DNA of 64,000 bases from Metarhizium brunneum. Its lineage: Eukaryota > Ascomycota > Sordariomycetes > Hypocreales > Clavicipitaceae. The notes under the pieces are model-generated. The model saw nothing but the letters and a program-made list of their open reading frames with translations, was not told the DNA's origin and ran no database searches. A program made the position numbers and the translations under genes. Below, in pieces: positions 9,993 through 22,460 of this stretch. The DNA is taken from assembly GCF_013426205.1 (NCBI RefSeq), contig NC_089424.1:1054001-1118000 (forward strand), in the 5' to 3' direction. Within the stretch, counting starts at the first letter, position 1. Each line of letters starts with the position of its first letter.

Positions 9993-11560
9993 TCAGCTCT
10001 GGGTTTTCTGTGCTCCTTCGAAAAGACAACAGGCAAGCACGAGAGCAGCTGGTCGGGGTGTATGCTTATACGGAGGCTTGCTCTTATACTACATAACATG
10101 GCAAAGTTTGGTCGACTGGGCGTCTGCCGTGTGCCTGCGCGGCTGTGATTGGTGCACATGTACGCCAAGACTATCCTGAGGCAGTGGTCGCCAACGGATA
10201 ACCTTATTTCAGGTCGGGAGGCCGAGTGGCCGACGGCCTTGAATTAAACTAAGAAACGATAATATAAACATCAACTTGCACTTGGAATCACTAGTTGAAG
10301 ATCCACAGCCCGAGCAGAGCCTCGAAAGGGGTCCATACACATGGCCGCGCGGCGGGCTGGAAAAAAAAAAAAGATGGCATCGAGTCATAAATTTAAAAAA
10401 AAAAATGGAAATGAAAAAGAAAAAAGAAAACTTACATCACAAGCCGGGCAGTCTGGCGTCTGCGGCGGAGCCCTCATGGCGTAACCGGGCACATCGATAG
10501 CGCCAAGTCCCTGTTCGTCTCGTATCTGGTGCAAATCGAAAGCTGGAGCCATCCTCAGCGTCGTGAGCCCGTATTTGTTCGGCCACTCTTGTCCCTGGAT
10601 CCATGCCATCTATCCATCATGTCTGTGCACATCTTTTGTGCGACCCCTGCAGGCTGACGCCCGGCACCCATGTCTGACCCTGGCCACCATGGACGCCGCC
10701 CGTCCCGGGATCCGGGATGTGTTGTTCTAGTATCTATGTACAAGGTGAGCGATTTCTGCATGGCGACATGTTCATGTATGTACTTTGGCTGTGGGTTTGT
10801 GTGAAAGAGCCTCATGGCATGGCACGTTGGAAGAAAAAAATCTGCTGATAGTTGTCGGCCGGCCTTGAAAAAATCAAATCAACTTGGCGTCGCCGACTGG
10901 GATGTCATCGGGTCTGGTCTGAAAAACGACGCCTTTGGGCACGGCCTCGAGTCATAGGGCTGACTCTCTCATATGCCGCTACATCTTCAGCCGCAGCGTC
11001 TGTAAAATACAGGTTTGCATGTACGTGCACTCTTCTCGGTGACGCCACGGGCCGGCTCCTGCATGGTCCTTGGATACTTTGTGGACTGCCGCACTCGGCG
11101 CCATCGAAATAGCTTTGGGTGCCTGGGCACGCACGTATTGACTCCTGCACTAGTCCGGCAACGTCGTGAGCTGAGAGGCAGGGGCCTTGGTGAGGCGCCA
11201 ATGACGGGCAAGCCAGACCGTTGACGCAAAATCTCGTAAACAGGATACATTGGTTTCAGGGGCCGGGCTCTGCGCACAGGAGAAACTTTGCCATGCTTTT
11301 GCTGGTGGGGGCTGCGCTCTCTCGCATGAGCCTGTGCAGTATGTATTATTTCTTTTCGAACATGGCCGTAAAATAAATGGGCTCGGGACGTGTTTCTATT
11401 TTTTGTCACTGCCTATTCTGTCGCCGCTTGATGGGTGAGACTCACCGATATATTCCACACTCCGCCTTGAACATGACATGAGCGACTTGTGACACTCCTC
11501 TCGTTCCGGCCTCTCTTTCACTTCTTGTTTTCGTTTCAGCATTGCCCTCCCTAATGCAGA
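9993..11560. promoter_or_regulatory. Divergent promoter of anchored spherulin and GT4 synthase
   Basis: This 1.57-kb spacer separates two outward-reading genes. It has A-rich runs near 10360-10430 and a pyrimidine-rich tract at about 11490-11545, just upstream of the synthase start, as is common in fungal promoters. I see no gene in it. Specific binding sites could not be assigned. Confidence 0.4.
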
Positions 11561-14500
11561 ATGGCCATTAGCCATCTGGGATTGTCGGCCGTTGGCTGGC
11601 ATGTAATGATTGACTCTTGGTGGGAACTGGTAAGAAACGTCGCATAACCTGGGGGAGCATGATCGACAGGCGGCTGATACTGACTATGCGCCATCCAATG
11701 TCTGTAGCTTCTTGCTGGATTCATACTCGCCAGCATTGTTCTGGGATCTTCCTATCTATTGTACACCGGCTGCCGTTTCATCATTCGACGGGCCAAGGTA
11801 AGAAGTCTGGGGATGGCCGCCGCTTGCTTGCAATGGGACTCATCATGATGACGCTTTGTATCTAGACAAAACGTCCGAAATGGTCGCTCCCGCGTCCAGT
11901 CGCGCGGTATTTTGCCAAGTTACGGCGAAGCTCAAAAAGTCTCCAAACAAGCTTCACTTCAGAAAAGAATACAGAGGAGGAACTCAACTCCTTCGGCGTC
12001 TTCCTCGGTAGCTTTTCTCAACCACCGACCGCAGTCCAGCATCGACTTCTCTCTCGGTGGGACATCCTTGTCGTCGATCCCTTCCAGGACGGCGTCGCCA
12101 ATGCATTGAAGACCTGCCAGCCCACCGCCAAACATGTCCTTGGCCGCATCGACGTGCACGCGCTGACCAAGAACCATGACGCGGGCGACAAGCCCGCGGG
12201 CGTCATCAGGAAGCTGACCATGGTCACGCAGGCGCTGGGCTCGCACCTCAGAGATGGGAACCAGGAACCCCCAGCGTACCGCGGTGTGCTGCTCGCCGGC
12301 TTCCGTGAGCATTTCCAGCCGCCAGTCATGAACGAGCTGTGCCGGCACATCGAGGACCTCGGGCTCGACGTATGGCTTGAACTGTCGTGCCCAGAGTACC
12401 TCACCGAGCATGAGGCACGCGCCATCGACATGAAACACGTCAAGGGCATCGTGTACCGCAACGGCACGATCCGGCCAGATGGCGACAGGCAAAACTTCTT
12501 CCAGATGGAGGCGATGCGCACTGCCATGCGCGCAGTTGCCGCACAGCGTGTGGCCCATGGTCCTGCGCTCGTCATTTGGGAGACGGTTGACGACGACAGG
12601 CAGATGCAATTCGCCGTCGTCATGCGCGCCTACAGCTGGTGCACGTACAACAGCGCGCTGTGCTGGATAGGACACGCCGATGCGTTGGTCGATGCTGAGC
12701 GTGCGCCCACTCGGTCCATGGCGACCAAGCCTCTGGGAGCCCTCATGTGGTTGAAGAACGAGGCCAACATGGGCGCCCACGATGCTTGGCGTGCGAACGA
12801 CAAGGTAAGCGAGCAAACCCTAACCCGTGATCGATGGCCCCGCACCCGGCCTTGGCACCGTGCAAAGCTGACCAGGCTTGGCTTGTATGACGATAGATCT
12901 CCCCTGCCTGGACCAGTCGGGATGCAGTCTATGACTCTATCTCCGCGTTTCTCCCGGGTCTCTCGGCACAGCTCCGTCTTCTGCCACCAGCAGTCGATGT
13001 CTCGCAGACAGGCCCGCCCGTTTCCAGGCATGGGGCCCCGTTGCGAGGCGCGCTCGTGGCAAGCGATTCTCCCTTTGACACCCCAAGAACCAGGCACGCC
13101 TTGTCCGTCGTGTCCAGGAACAGCAGCAACCTCGACCTCGACCTCGACCTCGACTCCGTGGGGCTTGGCTGCTTCCAACTCGGCCACAAGGCCACCTTTG
13201 ACGACTTTGCGCAGATTCGCCTCAACCAGAGCAACCTTGCCGAGCTTGATCTGTTGGCCAAGCTCAAGCCCGACGAGCTGAGCAACGTGCGTAGCCAGAT
13301 CGAGACACTGTGCGACGACCCCGACCTCAGCCCAAGGACCCTCCGTGCCATCCACGACCTCGTCGATCTGCTTCGCACGTGCACTCCCGACGGTGAGCAA
13401 CATGCACGCATCAAGGTCTTCTCTGGCCTGCACTCAGGCTTCCAGACGGATTCCGAGACGCAGTACTGGGGAGTGTATGAGCTCGGCCATGAGGATTCCA
13501 TCACTCTGTACCTGTCCAACAAGGCCAAGGACCGCACAGGCGCGATTCTGCACACGTTCCTCTCCAGCCGTCAATTAACATGTGCCGAGTGCTTCCTAGT
13601 CGAGCAGGCCTTGGCCACGAAAACCGGACGCCTCGACAACCCGTGGCAGCTGTGTACTCGCATTGTCCACGATCTTGAGCGCCTCTCGCCGGCCGAGGCC
13701 ATCCTGTTCCTCAGGCGACTCCAGTCCTCTACCGCCAGCCCGCAGTTCCTGGCCAGGGTTCGCAGCTGCCTCGAGTATCAACTGCTCGATATACCGTCGC
13801 TGACCCAGCAGCGTGTTCTCAGCTCTGTCGACTACCTTGGCGGCAACATCTCTGCTGAAGCGCTTGTTGATGCCCGCCTCGCATGGCTTGCCGCCAAGGG
13901 ATGCTGGACTCCCGACCGCACCAAGGCCATTCAACTTTTCCAGAACGTCGGAGACCGCCTGTACACTGTTCTCATGCAGGGTGAAACCTCGACTCTTGAG
14001 CAGCTCAGTCGCGGTATACAGGAACTCGTGCAGCAGGGCCAAGTCGATGCTGGAGTCGACATCTTCGCCCTCGCCGTCTTCAGCGCGTTTCGCAAGCTTG
14101 CCCTCGACGAAGTCTACCTCGAGGTCCTGGATCGCAATGTATACCCCAACCACGCTGCCGATCAGGCAGGCTGCTTTGCAGAGAACTTTGCTCTGGGCTC
14201 GCGCTGCGACTCCTTCTTTGACGCCACCCCTCGAGCCATCGGTCGCATCATCGCTGACCGCTACCGTGCCTACTACATGAAGTACCAGCCACCCATGCGC
14301 GACGAGACGTTTACGGAGCTCCCCACCGCATACGCTGCCATGCAGGTCGATTTTGACCCCGACGACGGCAAGGAGAAGGTGACTGTCGCATACAGGATTA
14401 CCTTCTTTGCTATTTTCGCCGTCCCTGCACTCATCGATGTCATGTTGCTGACCACCATTGGACGCGGCTTATACCTAACCACCTACATGTCTTCGGAGCA

Positions 14501-17500
14501 GAAGACGATGGCGACGACGGCTCTTATGCTGGCCCTGCTGTTGAGCGGTGCATTTGGTGGTTGGATCTGCTCTGGTGGAAGTTATTACTTCTACGCAAAC
14601 ACCTTTCCTGCAATGAACTTGTTTGTGTTGACCAGATGGGTTGCCGGTTTCGCGACAACAATCGTCGCCGCCATTGGCGGCTTCATTGTCGTCGCTTTTG
14701 TGCAGAGATTATCGGCTGCACTCATCTTTCTGTTCTACTTCCTCATGCTGTCCACGTATCTGCTGGTGCTGAATGCCCTGTCCATCTACCAGCTGCCTGG
14801 ATCGAGCTTCCTCTCGGGTAGAACCGTCATCTTCTCTTGCATGCCGATCCTTTGCATCTCGCCCATTGTTAGCATGTTCACGGACAACGACATCGTTGTC
14901 TACCTCCCCGTCCTGAGCTGCTTCTTGATTGCTCTCCTGGTGGGCGCTCGGAGCACCGTCTCGCAGTGGAGCTCTTGGTACCTGAAAATCCCCTTTGTCA
15001 CCGACGCCGAAGTTATCAGCTGGTATCGCCAAAGCGCCAATGCTCCGGCGGCGGATCTCGCCAACCTGGATGACAAGGACATGATGCCTATAGCGCGGTC
15101 TGCGATTCACGCTGCTGTTCTCAAGGAGTGCAACCGCTTCTACTTCTCCAAGCGTTCCCCAGACCCGCTCATTCGCAAGCTGGCTGAAGGTTACCAGTCT
15201 ACCATGTTCCTCATGCGATGGTACTGCAGACACAAGAGGTCTCGCCTACCATTTCCCTACAGCACCACATGGAACCTTACACTCAAGGCCGGCATGGAGA
15301 ACTTGACCAACATGCAGAAGGGACTCAAGCTACACAGTGCCTTCCTGCACTGGCGAGCTACTGGTCGCGACATCTGGTCTGGTGTGCTCTACTTCATCGT
15401 GGCTCTGTTGGACAAATGGGTGGCTCTCCTCACTGGCGGCGGCCTGGTCGGTCTCTCTGCCGCCAGTAGCGAGGAATTTCGTCTCGGCATTGGCTTTGGT
15501 CTCTGCTACTACCTCGTCGGTGCCGTCTCTCTTGACATCGTGTCTCAGCCTCTGTGGACAGCCGCCAACGAGAAGTCCACGAAACCCATTACTTCGCTCG
15601 CGTCGCTCAAAGTCATCAATGTTGAGGAGGCCCAAGCCCGGCGCAGGCTGTACTGGAGGTCACTTTGCAAGTTCTTCTTCTTCCACATCTGGGGTGCTGC
15701 CATTTTTGCGGCTCTCATGTGGGTGTTCCAGTCCTCGCGCGACAACACCATCATGTTCATGGGTTATATCGTTGCCTACTCCGGTCTGCTAGGATATCAG
15801 TTCAACAAAATCTTTTGCGGAACCAACAGCGCCGCTGCCCTCGCTGTTGGCGCCCTCGCAGGTCTTCCCACTGGTCTTGCCCTTCACAAGGCTATGCCCG
15901 GCTTCACGTATAGCGGTCTCATATGCCTGGGTGTTGCCACGTGGGTATCTTGCATTTGGTCTTTCTTCTCTGCCAACCTGGGTTGGCCAACCTTCTTCAA
16001 GTCTGCACCAAAGTCCGAGATATCCACCGAGAAGCATAACGACGAGTCTTCCAAAATTACCTACTCTGTCAGTGCTCTGGAGCCCCTCCCGGAATTATCC
16101 CAGGGCACCCTTTCGAAAATGTTTGAGTCAACCCGCAATCTCCCGGCGGACGAGCGGTATTTTCTCGATCCAACTGAGCATCCTGGTCAGAGGGTTTTGG
16201 AACTCATGTCTTCGCGTGTGATTTCGCGAAATCCCGAAATCCTCACGGACGCCTTTCCATCAGCCAACCAGCTGCTCCAAGTGGCTGTGCAAAATTGGGA
16301 GAATGGCAAGATTGTTGTCGAGCTCGTGTCTTCCCACCAGTTCTCCCAGTCAGATGTTGAAATCCGGTCTATAAGCCGGCATTGTGACCAAACACTGCAC
16401 ATTTTGATCATTCTCGACTCGAGCCCCGTGGACAATCATCGCACGTTGACAATGTATCGTCACTGGAAGGTCATTGCGGAGTCGGTTATCAGGGCCGCAG
16501 CACAGCACCAACTCGGCTTGTCTTACCATGACTCTATCCTTGCTGAGCTGCTGGTTGTTGATCACTTTGATGACATTGGGGTATCCATTCCTGAAGGAGT
16601 CAAGCGCCAGCTCAAGATGTCATCCATGGAGCGAACTCGGGTCATCCGTGAGGGCAACCAAACTCTCCTCCGCTACACGCTTCTCGGCGTGGACTTGGAG
16701 CGGGAGTGGGACCTGCTTCCCGAGCACATTCGGCGCTTCCTGCTTCAGCGCTGTGATGGATGGATTGGACCGTTGTCAAATAGCGAGGAGAACTGGCTGT
16801 ATCATAGACTTGTCTCTCAAGGCTCTTCCGGGAATGTAGGGAGTCACATTGCTCGCTGCAAACTGGGCGCCGCTCTCACCACCACCATTCTCACATACGC
16901 GCACGATCTTGAGGCTGACGGCTATCTTGAAAGCCCACCCCACGCTGACATTGAAGACCATGGGGACAGTGTCCAATTCGATGATGAGACCCCAAGCACA
17001 AGGTTTGCATCGCTTATCAAGCCTTTTTCATCACGCATTCTTCAAAAGGTCAAGCTGTGCATCAAGTTCTTAATCATTTCCTTGATTGCCGACCCGGAGT
17101 ACCAGAGGGAGCTGGACTTTGTAATCCAAGATAAGCCGGGCTTCATTCGCTGGCCATTGGTCTTCTTTCTCAACACCATCTGGTCCTACTGTAAATTCTG
17201 GCAGAACGTGCTCATCCCCTTGGTTCTATTCCACGGGCGTGAGCACGTGGCCAGGGTCCAGAAACACATCAAAGGCATGACAACTGTTCTGGAGAAGCGC
17301 AAGATTGTCACCGAAAGCTTTAGTGGCCCATCTACCTGGTTCTGGACTGTTCGGGCCGACGGCAGCTTGAGAGTGTCTCAATATCAGGGTCGCCATGATA
17401 GTGAACCCAGCAACATTCAGAAGCTCATGGCCGTCAACATGTACACGAACAAGCTGATCTTGGAGCAGAGGGACGTCTACCACAAGGGGGTTGTCAGTAG

Positions 17501-20300
17501 CTCATACCAGTACGATTACGAGAACGGCGATTCGAGACTTCCTCTGCAGCGTCAGTGCTTATCTGGCGCTCGCCAAGGCGAGATTGTCCAATATGATCGT
17601 CGAGGTTACGTCACATCTGGTTCCGCCATGAGAGGCGATAACCGAGTCACTTGGAAGTTGTGGTACCGCAAGAATGCTAAGCACGAGGACGAGTTACTCT
17701 GGGCCGAATACACCTTCCCTCATATTACGGTGAAAGTGCTTTGGAGCATGCCTCCCCGCAATCCTCAGAAGCGTCTGGAAGAATGGATACCATTCTCTAC
17801 CGTTACGGAGGCTACATTCATCCATGGTCACGATGTATACCACGCTTCTTGGGGTTTTGAACACAAACTTCATCCTGAGTTGTCGGTTACTCTCAACGGG
17901 AATCCTATACCGACTCCACCCATGATCAAGGATGATTGGTTTCAGGTCCTGCAGAAGCCCGAGAAATGCAGCTTCCAGAGTGAAAACCCGCTCCTCCCTT
18001 TCTCATCCATCAAGACCAACCCCGTATCCCGTCTTCTGAGATTCAACGTCAAGCGATACCCGATTCCTACCTCAGTTGCGCGTACTCAACTCTGGAAGGC
18101 ATGGAAGGATGGCCGCGAAGTGGATGCCATTAGTGCCAGATGGTTAGATGAAAAGCTGCTCCGCTCTGACTACATCATGCGTCCCTACTGGAGAAAGCGT
18201 GACTTTGGCCGTCTGGAGGCCGCTAAGAAGTACCTGGATGCTTCTTCTGATACCATCATGGCCCGCTGTGATCTTGACTCTTCCATTAGTTCATGGGTGC
18301 ACATTGCCTACAAAATTGCTGATCTCTATAGCTTTGGTCCTGGTGGTGATGCTCGGATTAACACACGCAAGTTGGAGTCTCAGCTCCACGATACTCCAGA
18401 GGAGCTCCATGTTCTTGCCATGGACACCTCGACCTGGCCTAATGACCCCGGTGGTGTCTCTGCCTGCCGACGGGACATGGTCAACGACCTGAAAACAATC
18501 AAATGGCACGTCCTCGCCGAGTCAGCCAATGACTATGGTGTTCCCCGGTTCCAAATTGAGCGAAATGTCCAGTCTCTTACTATACTGCCACTTTGGGGTT
18601 TGGATTTCCTGAATCCCACACACGGTGTCCTGGAGACAAATCTCGATTCAGCAGTCGTTCAGCGATCACAAATGACACGCACTGCAGACATCACACACAA
18701 CTTCCTGCCCATTCTCAGCAGCCTCGTCAAATGCTCGCGCATTACTGATTTGAACCGCCAGCACATCGAGGAGGCTACCAGGGCCTTGGTGGACCTCAAC
18801 ACCTACTTCGAGAAGACCCGTAATTGGAACGACGTTTGGCAGCACCCCGTTGTCAAGGAAAAGTGGCGCGAGCTATGGCTCACTGAAAGCCTGGAGGGCG
18901 CCTTCAACATCTCCCAGTGGTGGGATTTCGAGAAACCGAGCCTCAAGCAGCTCGATCTCGCGCTGGACTTGTGGTGCCGCTACCTTTTCATCTTCTCCCT
19001 GCCCGTTCCAGAGGAGATCCCAGACGTATTCCAAGCGTCGCACCACTTCACGGGAGCTACGTACGGCATCGTCTGCAAGGCCAAGCGCAACTGCACCCTG
19101 CACATCTGGGATCACTGTATTAGTTACAGAGAATTCACTACTTTTATGAGCTCGGCGGTTTCATACGATGCGCCGTTTGTCAACAGCTCTCTCATTTCTC
19201 TAACACACCTCAGTTGCGTCCTGCTTGAACACCACGCTGATGTCGTTCTGCCCTGCTGTGACTACTTCAACCCCGGATGGGAGGTGGAGCTTGGCACCGC
19301 CGAGGGTGTTGTTGAGCATCGCCGGACCTTTGAGCGCAAGATTGACCCCGTCGTCAATGGCATCTGTAACATGGAAAAGTTTGAGCCCATCAAGACCATC
19401 AAGACCGACCAACCTACAGTGGTCATGTTGTCACATGTTCAGTACGCCAAAGACATCAAGAACGCCATTATGGCGACGGATATTATTGTCAACAAATGGG
19501 GTATCAAGGACTATCGTCTCCACGTGTACGGCGACCAGGAGCGTGCCGCAACCATCGCGACCGAGTGTCAAGAGCTCATCGCCTCCAAGAACCTTCAGGA
19601 CTACTGCATCCTCAAGGGCCTGGGCAACCCGTCAGTGGTCCTTCAAGACGCCTGGCTGTTCCTCAACTCGTCCATCTCCGAGGGCCTGCCTCTGGCCATG
19701 GGCGAAGCTGCGCTGACGGGTGTGCCCGTGGTGTGCACCGACGTGGGAGCCTCGTATTGTGTGGTGACGGACCGTGCAACAGGCGACCGATTCAGTGAGG
19801 TGGTGCCGCCAAACGACTCGGAGTCGCTAGCCCGCGCGCAGATCAGTGTGATGGGGCTTCTCGGCCGGTGGGCAGAGTACGCCGACGACGCGCCCGGCTC
19901 CGAGGTGCCGGTGCTGGGATACCCGATGCCGACGCCGGAGCAGGTCGAGCAGATCTCGAAGCGCATCTACGCCAAGACGGAGCAGCGGCGTGCACTGGGC
20001 ATGCGCGGCCGCCAGAATGTGCTCAACAACTTCTCGTCGGAGCGATATCTGCGAGAGCACGAGCAGATGCTGTGGGTCGGCAAGTATCGCAGCCAGGCGC
20101 ACCGCTCCAGGGTGGCCATCACGGGATCCAGCACGCCGTACTCGCAGCAGCCGTCTTCCCACTGGGTCTCTCGCCTCACACCCGAGTCGTGGATCTCGCT
20201 GTCTACGGAGAATCTGGCACGTCCTGGGTGGCGCTCTCTCTCTTCGAGCACCCTTAGCGTGCATAAATTGTTTGCCCAAAAGGAGAAGCAAATTGTCTGA
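11561..20300 (+). CDS. gt4c: Giant polytopic GT4 glycosyltransferase, Gt4c-like exopolysaccharide synthase
   Basis: I rebuilt this gene from four exons: 11561-11629, 11708-11797, 11866-12804 and 12897-20300. All three introns are GT-AG and phase 0, giving 2,833 residues. A signal anchor (about residues 24-45, LLAGFILASIVLGSSYLLY) opens the protein. Next comes a globular region of about 250 residues that looks like an alpha/beta barrel (RWDILVVDPFQDG, DVWLELSCPEYL, VKGIVYRNGTIRPDG). A helical region with leucine-rich segments follows. Two blocks of transmembrane helices lie at about 865-1047 and 1190-1395. A PelF-like N-terminal glycosyltransferase half (DVFQASHHFTGATYG) and the GT4 nucleotide-sugar domain lie at about 2535-2700, with the EX7E motif in ISEGLPLAMGEA and VPVVCTDVGA. 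In A. fumigatus, Gt4c is the proposed polymerase of galactosaminogalactan. The Gt4c identity rests on this architecture plus the adjacent epimerase and spherulins. Confidence 0.82.
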
Positions 20301-21133
20301 TGAGATTGCCTTGGGCGATTTGTACAAGGATTCATGGGCCTATCAAATATCACATGTTGAGGGTCAAGTAACGAGTCATGAAATATCGTTGGTTGAGCTT
20401 AACGTCAACTCGGCCAACCTAGCAACTAAAAAGTATTGCCCGTCTGGATTTGACCGATGGGAAATAATCGCTTTCCTTAATACCGTATATGCTCTTGTAT
20501 ATTTTAGGATGGGATGTTTATAAACACTATATAGACTATTATTATTGATAATTACAGACCATGGCTTTAATAGATTTAGATTTAAACGTATTGATTCCTA
20601 CAGTGGCACTTTTCCGTCTACTGCTCGTCCTGTTCAACTGGTTGTTGCATCATAGGCAGGTTCAATCTAGAGGACGGCAGTTGGCAAGACTCGTTGGCGC
20701 GTGTACAGTGTGAAATTGCCAGTTTGGAAGGAGTGGAATATCACCAGAAGATCTTCATTTCAAGCCTAAGGAGTAATATAAGGGTTTGTATAGCTATCGG
20801 TGAACCTAATACCCTTGTTGCATGTCCCGCTACAGCTTGCCCCTGACGCACCCCAGTCGGTGTCGGCATCAAAGAGCCATCCGAGTCCACATCGAGAGGC
20901 ACGCTGGGCAGACTCCGTTGTTCAACTCGTGCGCGAGAATGTAATATCCAGGATAGCCTGAGAGAAGAGTTGCAGCCCAGCGTGGTGCGCCAAGAGCAGA
21001 AATCACCGTCGAGACGGCGTTGGAATATGCCTCTGCATCACACGGCTACATACAGACTCCAGAGCCACGGTGGAGAAGACGGCCTGCCCTTTAAAAATCT
21101 GCACAGGAAAACATACGCCTCCACAAGGTCTGG
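20301..21133. other. Intergenic region between convergent genes
   Basis: This is the 3' flank of the synthase and of the dioxygenase. An AT-rich stretch lies near 20500-20600. No gene, tRNA or inverted repeat recognised. Confidence 0.4.
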
Positions 21134-22049
21134 TCAATCCACCTGCGGCGCGCCCCAGTAGTAGGTGAGGATGTCGACGCCCGAGTAGACGTCCTTGTAC
21201 ACGCCGGCCTTCTCGCCGTCCCCCGCGGCGCCGGCACACACGAGCAGCGGCATGAAGTGCTCCCCCGCGCGCGGCGGGTGCATCTGATTCGCGTGCGGCA
21301 GGGTGCGCCAGGCGCGGAGCGCGGCCCAGCGGTCGTCGGTGGCCTCGGCGGTGGCGGCGGCGGTCAGGGCGGCGTTCCACTCGTCGGAGAGGGCCTTGAA
21401 GTCGCGCACAAAGGCGCGGCCGGCGAAGCGCAGGCCGCGCATGGCGGCGAAGTTGTGCAGCGAGGCGAAGCCCGAGCCGATGATGGCGATGTTGCGGTGG
21501 CGCAGGCGGGCCAGGGCGGCGCCGATGCGCAGGTGGTGCTCCGGGTCCTCGGACTCGAGGACGGAGACCTGGACGATGGGCACGTCGGCGGCCGGGTTGA
21601 CGAGCAGCATGGGGATGAAGACGCCGTGGTCCCAGCCGCGGTTGGGGTCCAGGCGGGCGCGCAGGCCGTGGGCGTCGAGGAGCGACTTGATCTCGCGGGC
21701 GACGGGGGGGTCGCCCGGCGCCGGGTACTTGAGGGCGTAGGACTCGGACGGGAAGCCCGAGTAGTCGTAGTACAGGTCGTGGCGGGCGGCGGAGGAGACG
21801 GTCGGCACCGCCGTGGACCAGTGCGCCGTGACGAGGACAATGGCCCGCGGGGCCGACGGCGTGCCCAGGCCGAGGATCTTGGGCACGCAGTTCTTGAGGG
21901 AGTAGACGATGGACTCGTGGTTCTTGTCGCCCAGGATGGGGAGGGGGCCTGTGTGTGGTGTTTCAGCTGCTGCGGCCGTGTCTGGGGCGGCGTGAGGGTG
22001 CCTGTTTACCTCCCCCGTGCGAGAGCGCAATGACGGGCGCGACGGGCAT
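21134..22049 (-). CDS. LigB/DODA-type extradiol ring-cleavage dioxygenase
   Basis: There are two exons, 22049-22010 and 21948-21134, with a 61-nt intron in phase 1, giving 284 residues. The first exon restores the family start MPVAPVIALSHGGGP, which single-frame reading misses. Metal-site signatures of the class III (LigB-like) extradiol dioxygenases, 4,5-DOPA dioxygenase subgroup, are the early SHGG histidine, LVTAHWST and GWDHGVFIPM, with the conserved IIGSGFASLHN segment. Such enzymes open catecholic rings with molecular oxygen at a mononuclear metal site (zinc or iron in different members). The substrate is unknown here. It is a soluble protein and its coding DNA is very GC-rich. Confidence 0.85.
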
Positions 22050-22460
22050 TGTGGTGGCAGTCAGTCTGCTCGCGGAGTGGAGAGACGCCTTCATGGAGTC
22101 GGTTGATGGGACGGGGCGGCGAGAGAAACGGGCTCGTCGTTCTGGCCGTCGTCAAGTTTATGTACCCGCCCGGCCGCCCTCGGAATCATGCCACGGTTCC
22201 GAGCTATCAATCGATGTCGGCTCGGGACCCTGTGGCGCAAGGCATTTCGCCCATCATGGATCATGGATGGCATTCAAGCTTCTGGTCACATCATCTGCCG
22301 CGCGGGGAGGTCCACCACGTCGCGCCTGTTTATTTGTCAGCGCCGCCATGTCGCCAGACCACCACGTGGGAATCGACGGGCGGGTTCATCGCCGTGGTCC
22401 CCTCTGCGGCCATGAGGTGTGCCAAAGACGGCCTGGACATTGTTGACGAATCGACTACGG
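22050..22460. other. Spacer upstream of the dioxygenase
   Basis: These 411 bases lie between the dioxygenase start and the end of the amidohydrolase, both on the minus strand. They must hold the dioxygenase promoter. No clear TATA element or small gene is seen. Confidence 0.35.

Noticed and set aside
10276..10500. Lysine-rich plus-strand frame in the 10.3 kb spacer
   Set aside because: It arises from A-rich runs and has no protein-like content.
11959..12816. 285-residue minus-strand frame opposite the synthase exon 3
   Set aside because: It has no family match, while the plus strand continues in frame from a signal anchor through three phase 0 introns.
12630..13433. Minus-strand frame opposite the start of synthase exon 4
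   Set aside because: Low-complexity valine/glutamate pattern mirrors Asp-Leu repeats of the plus-strand gene; it is a shadow.
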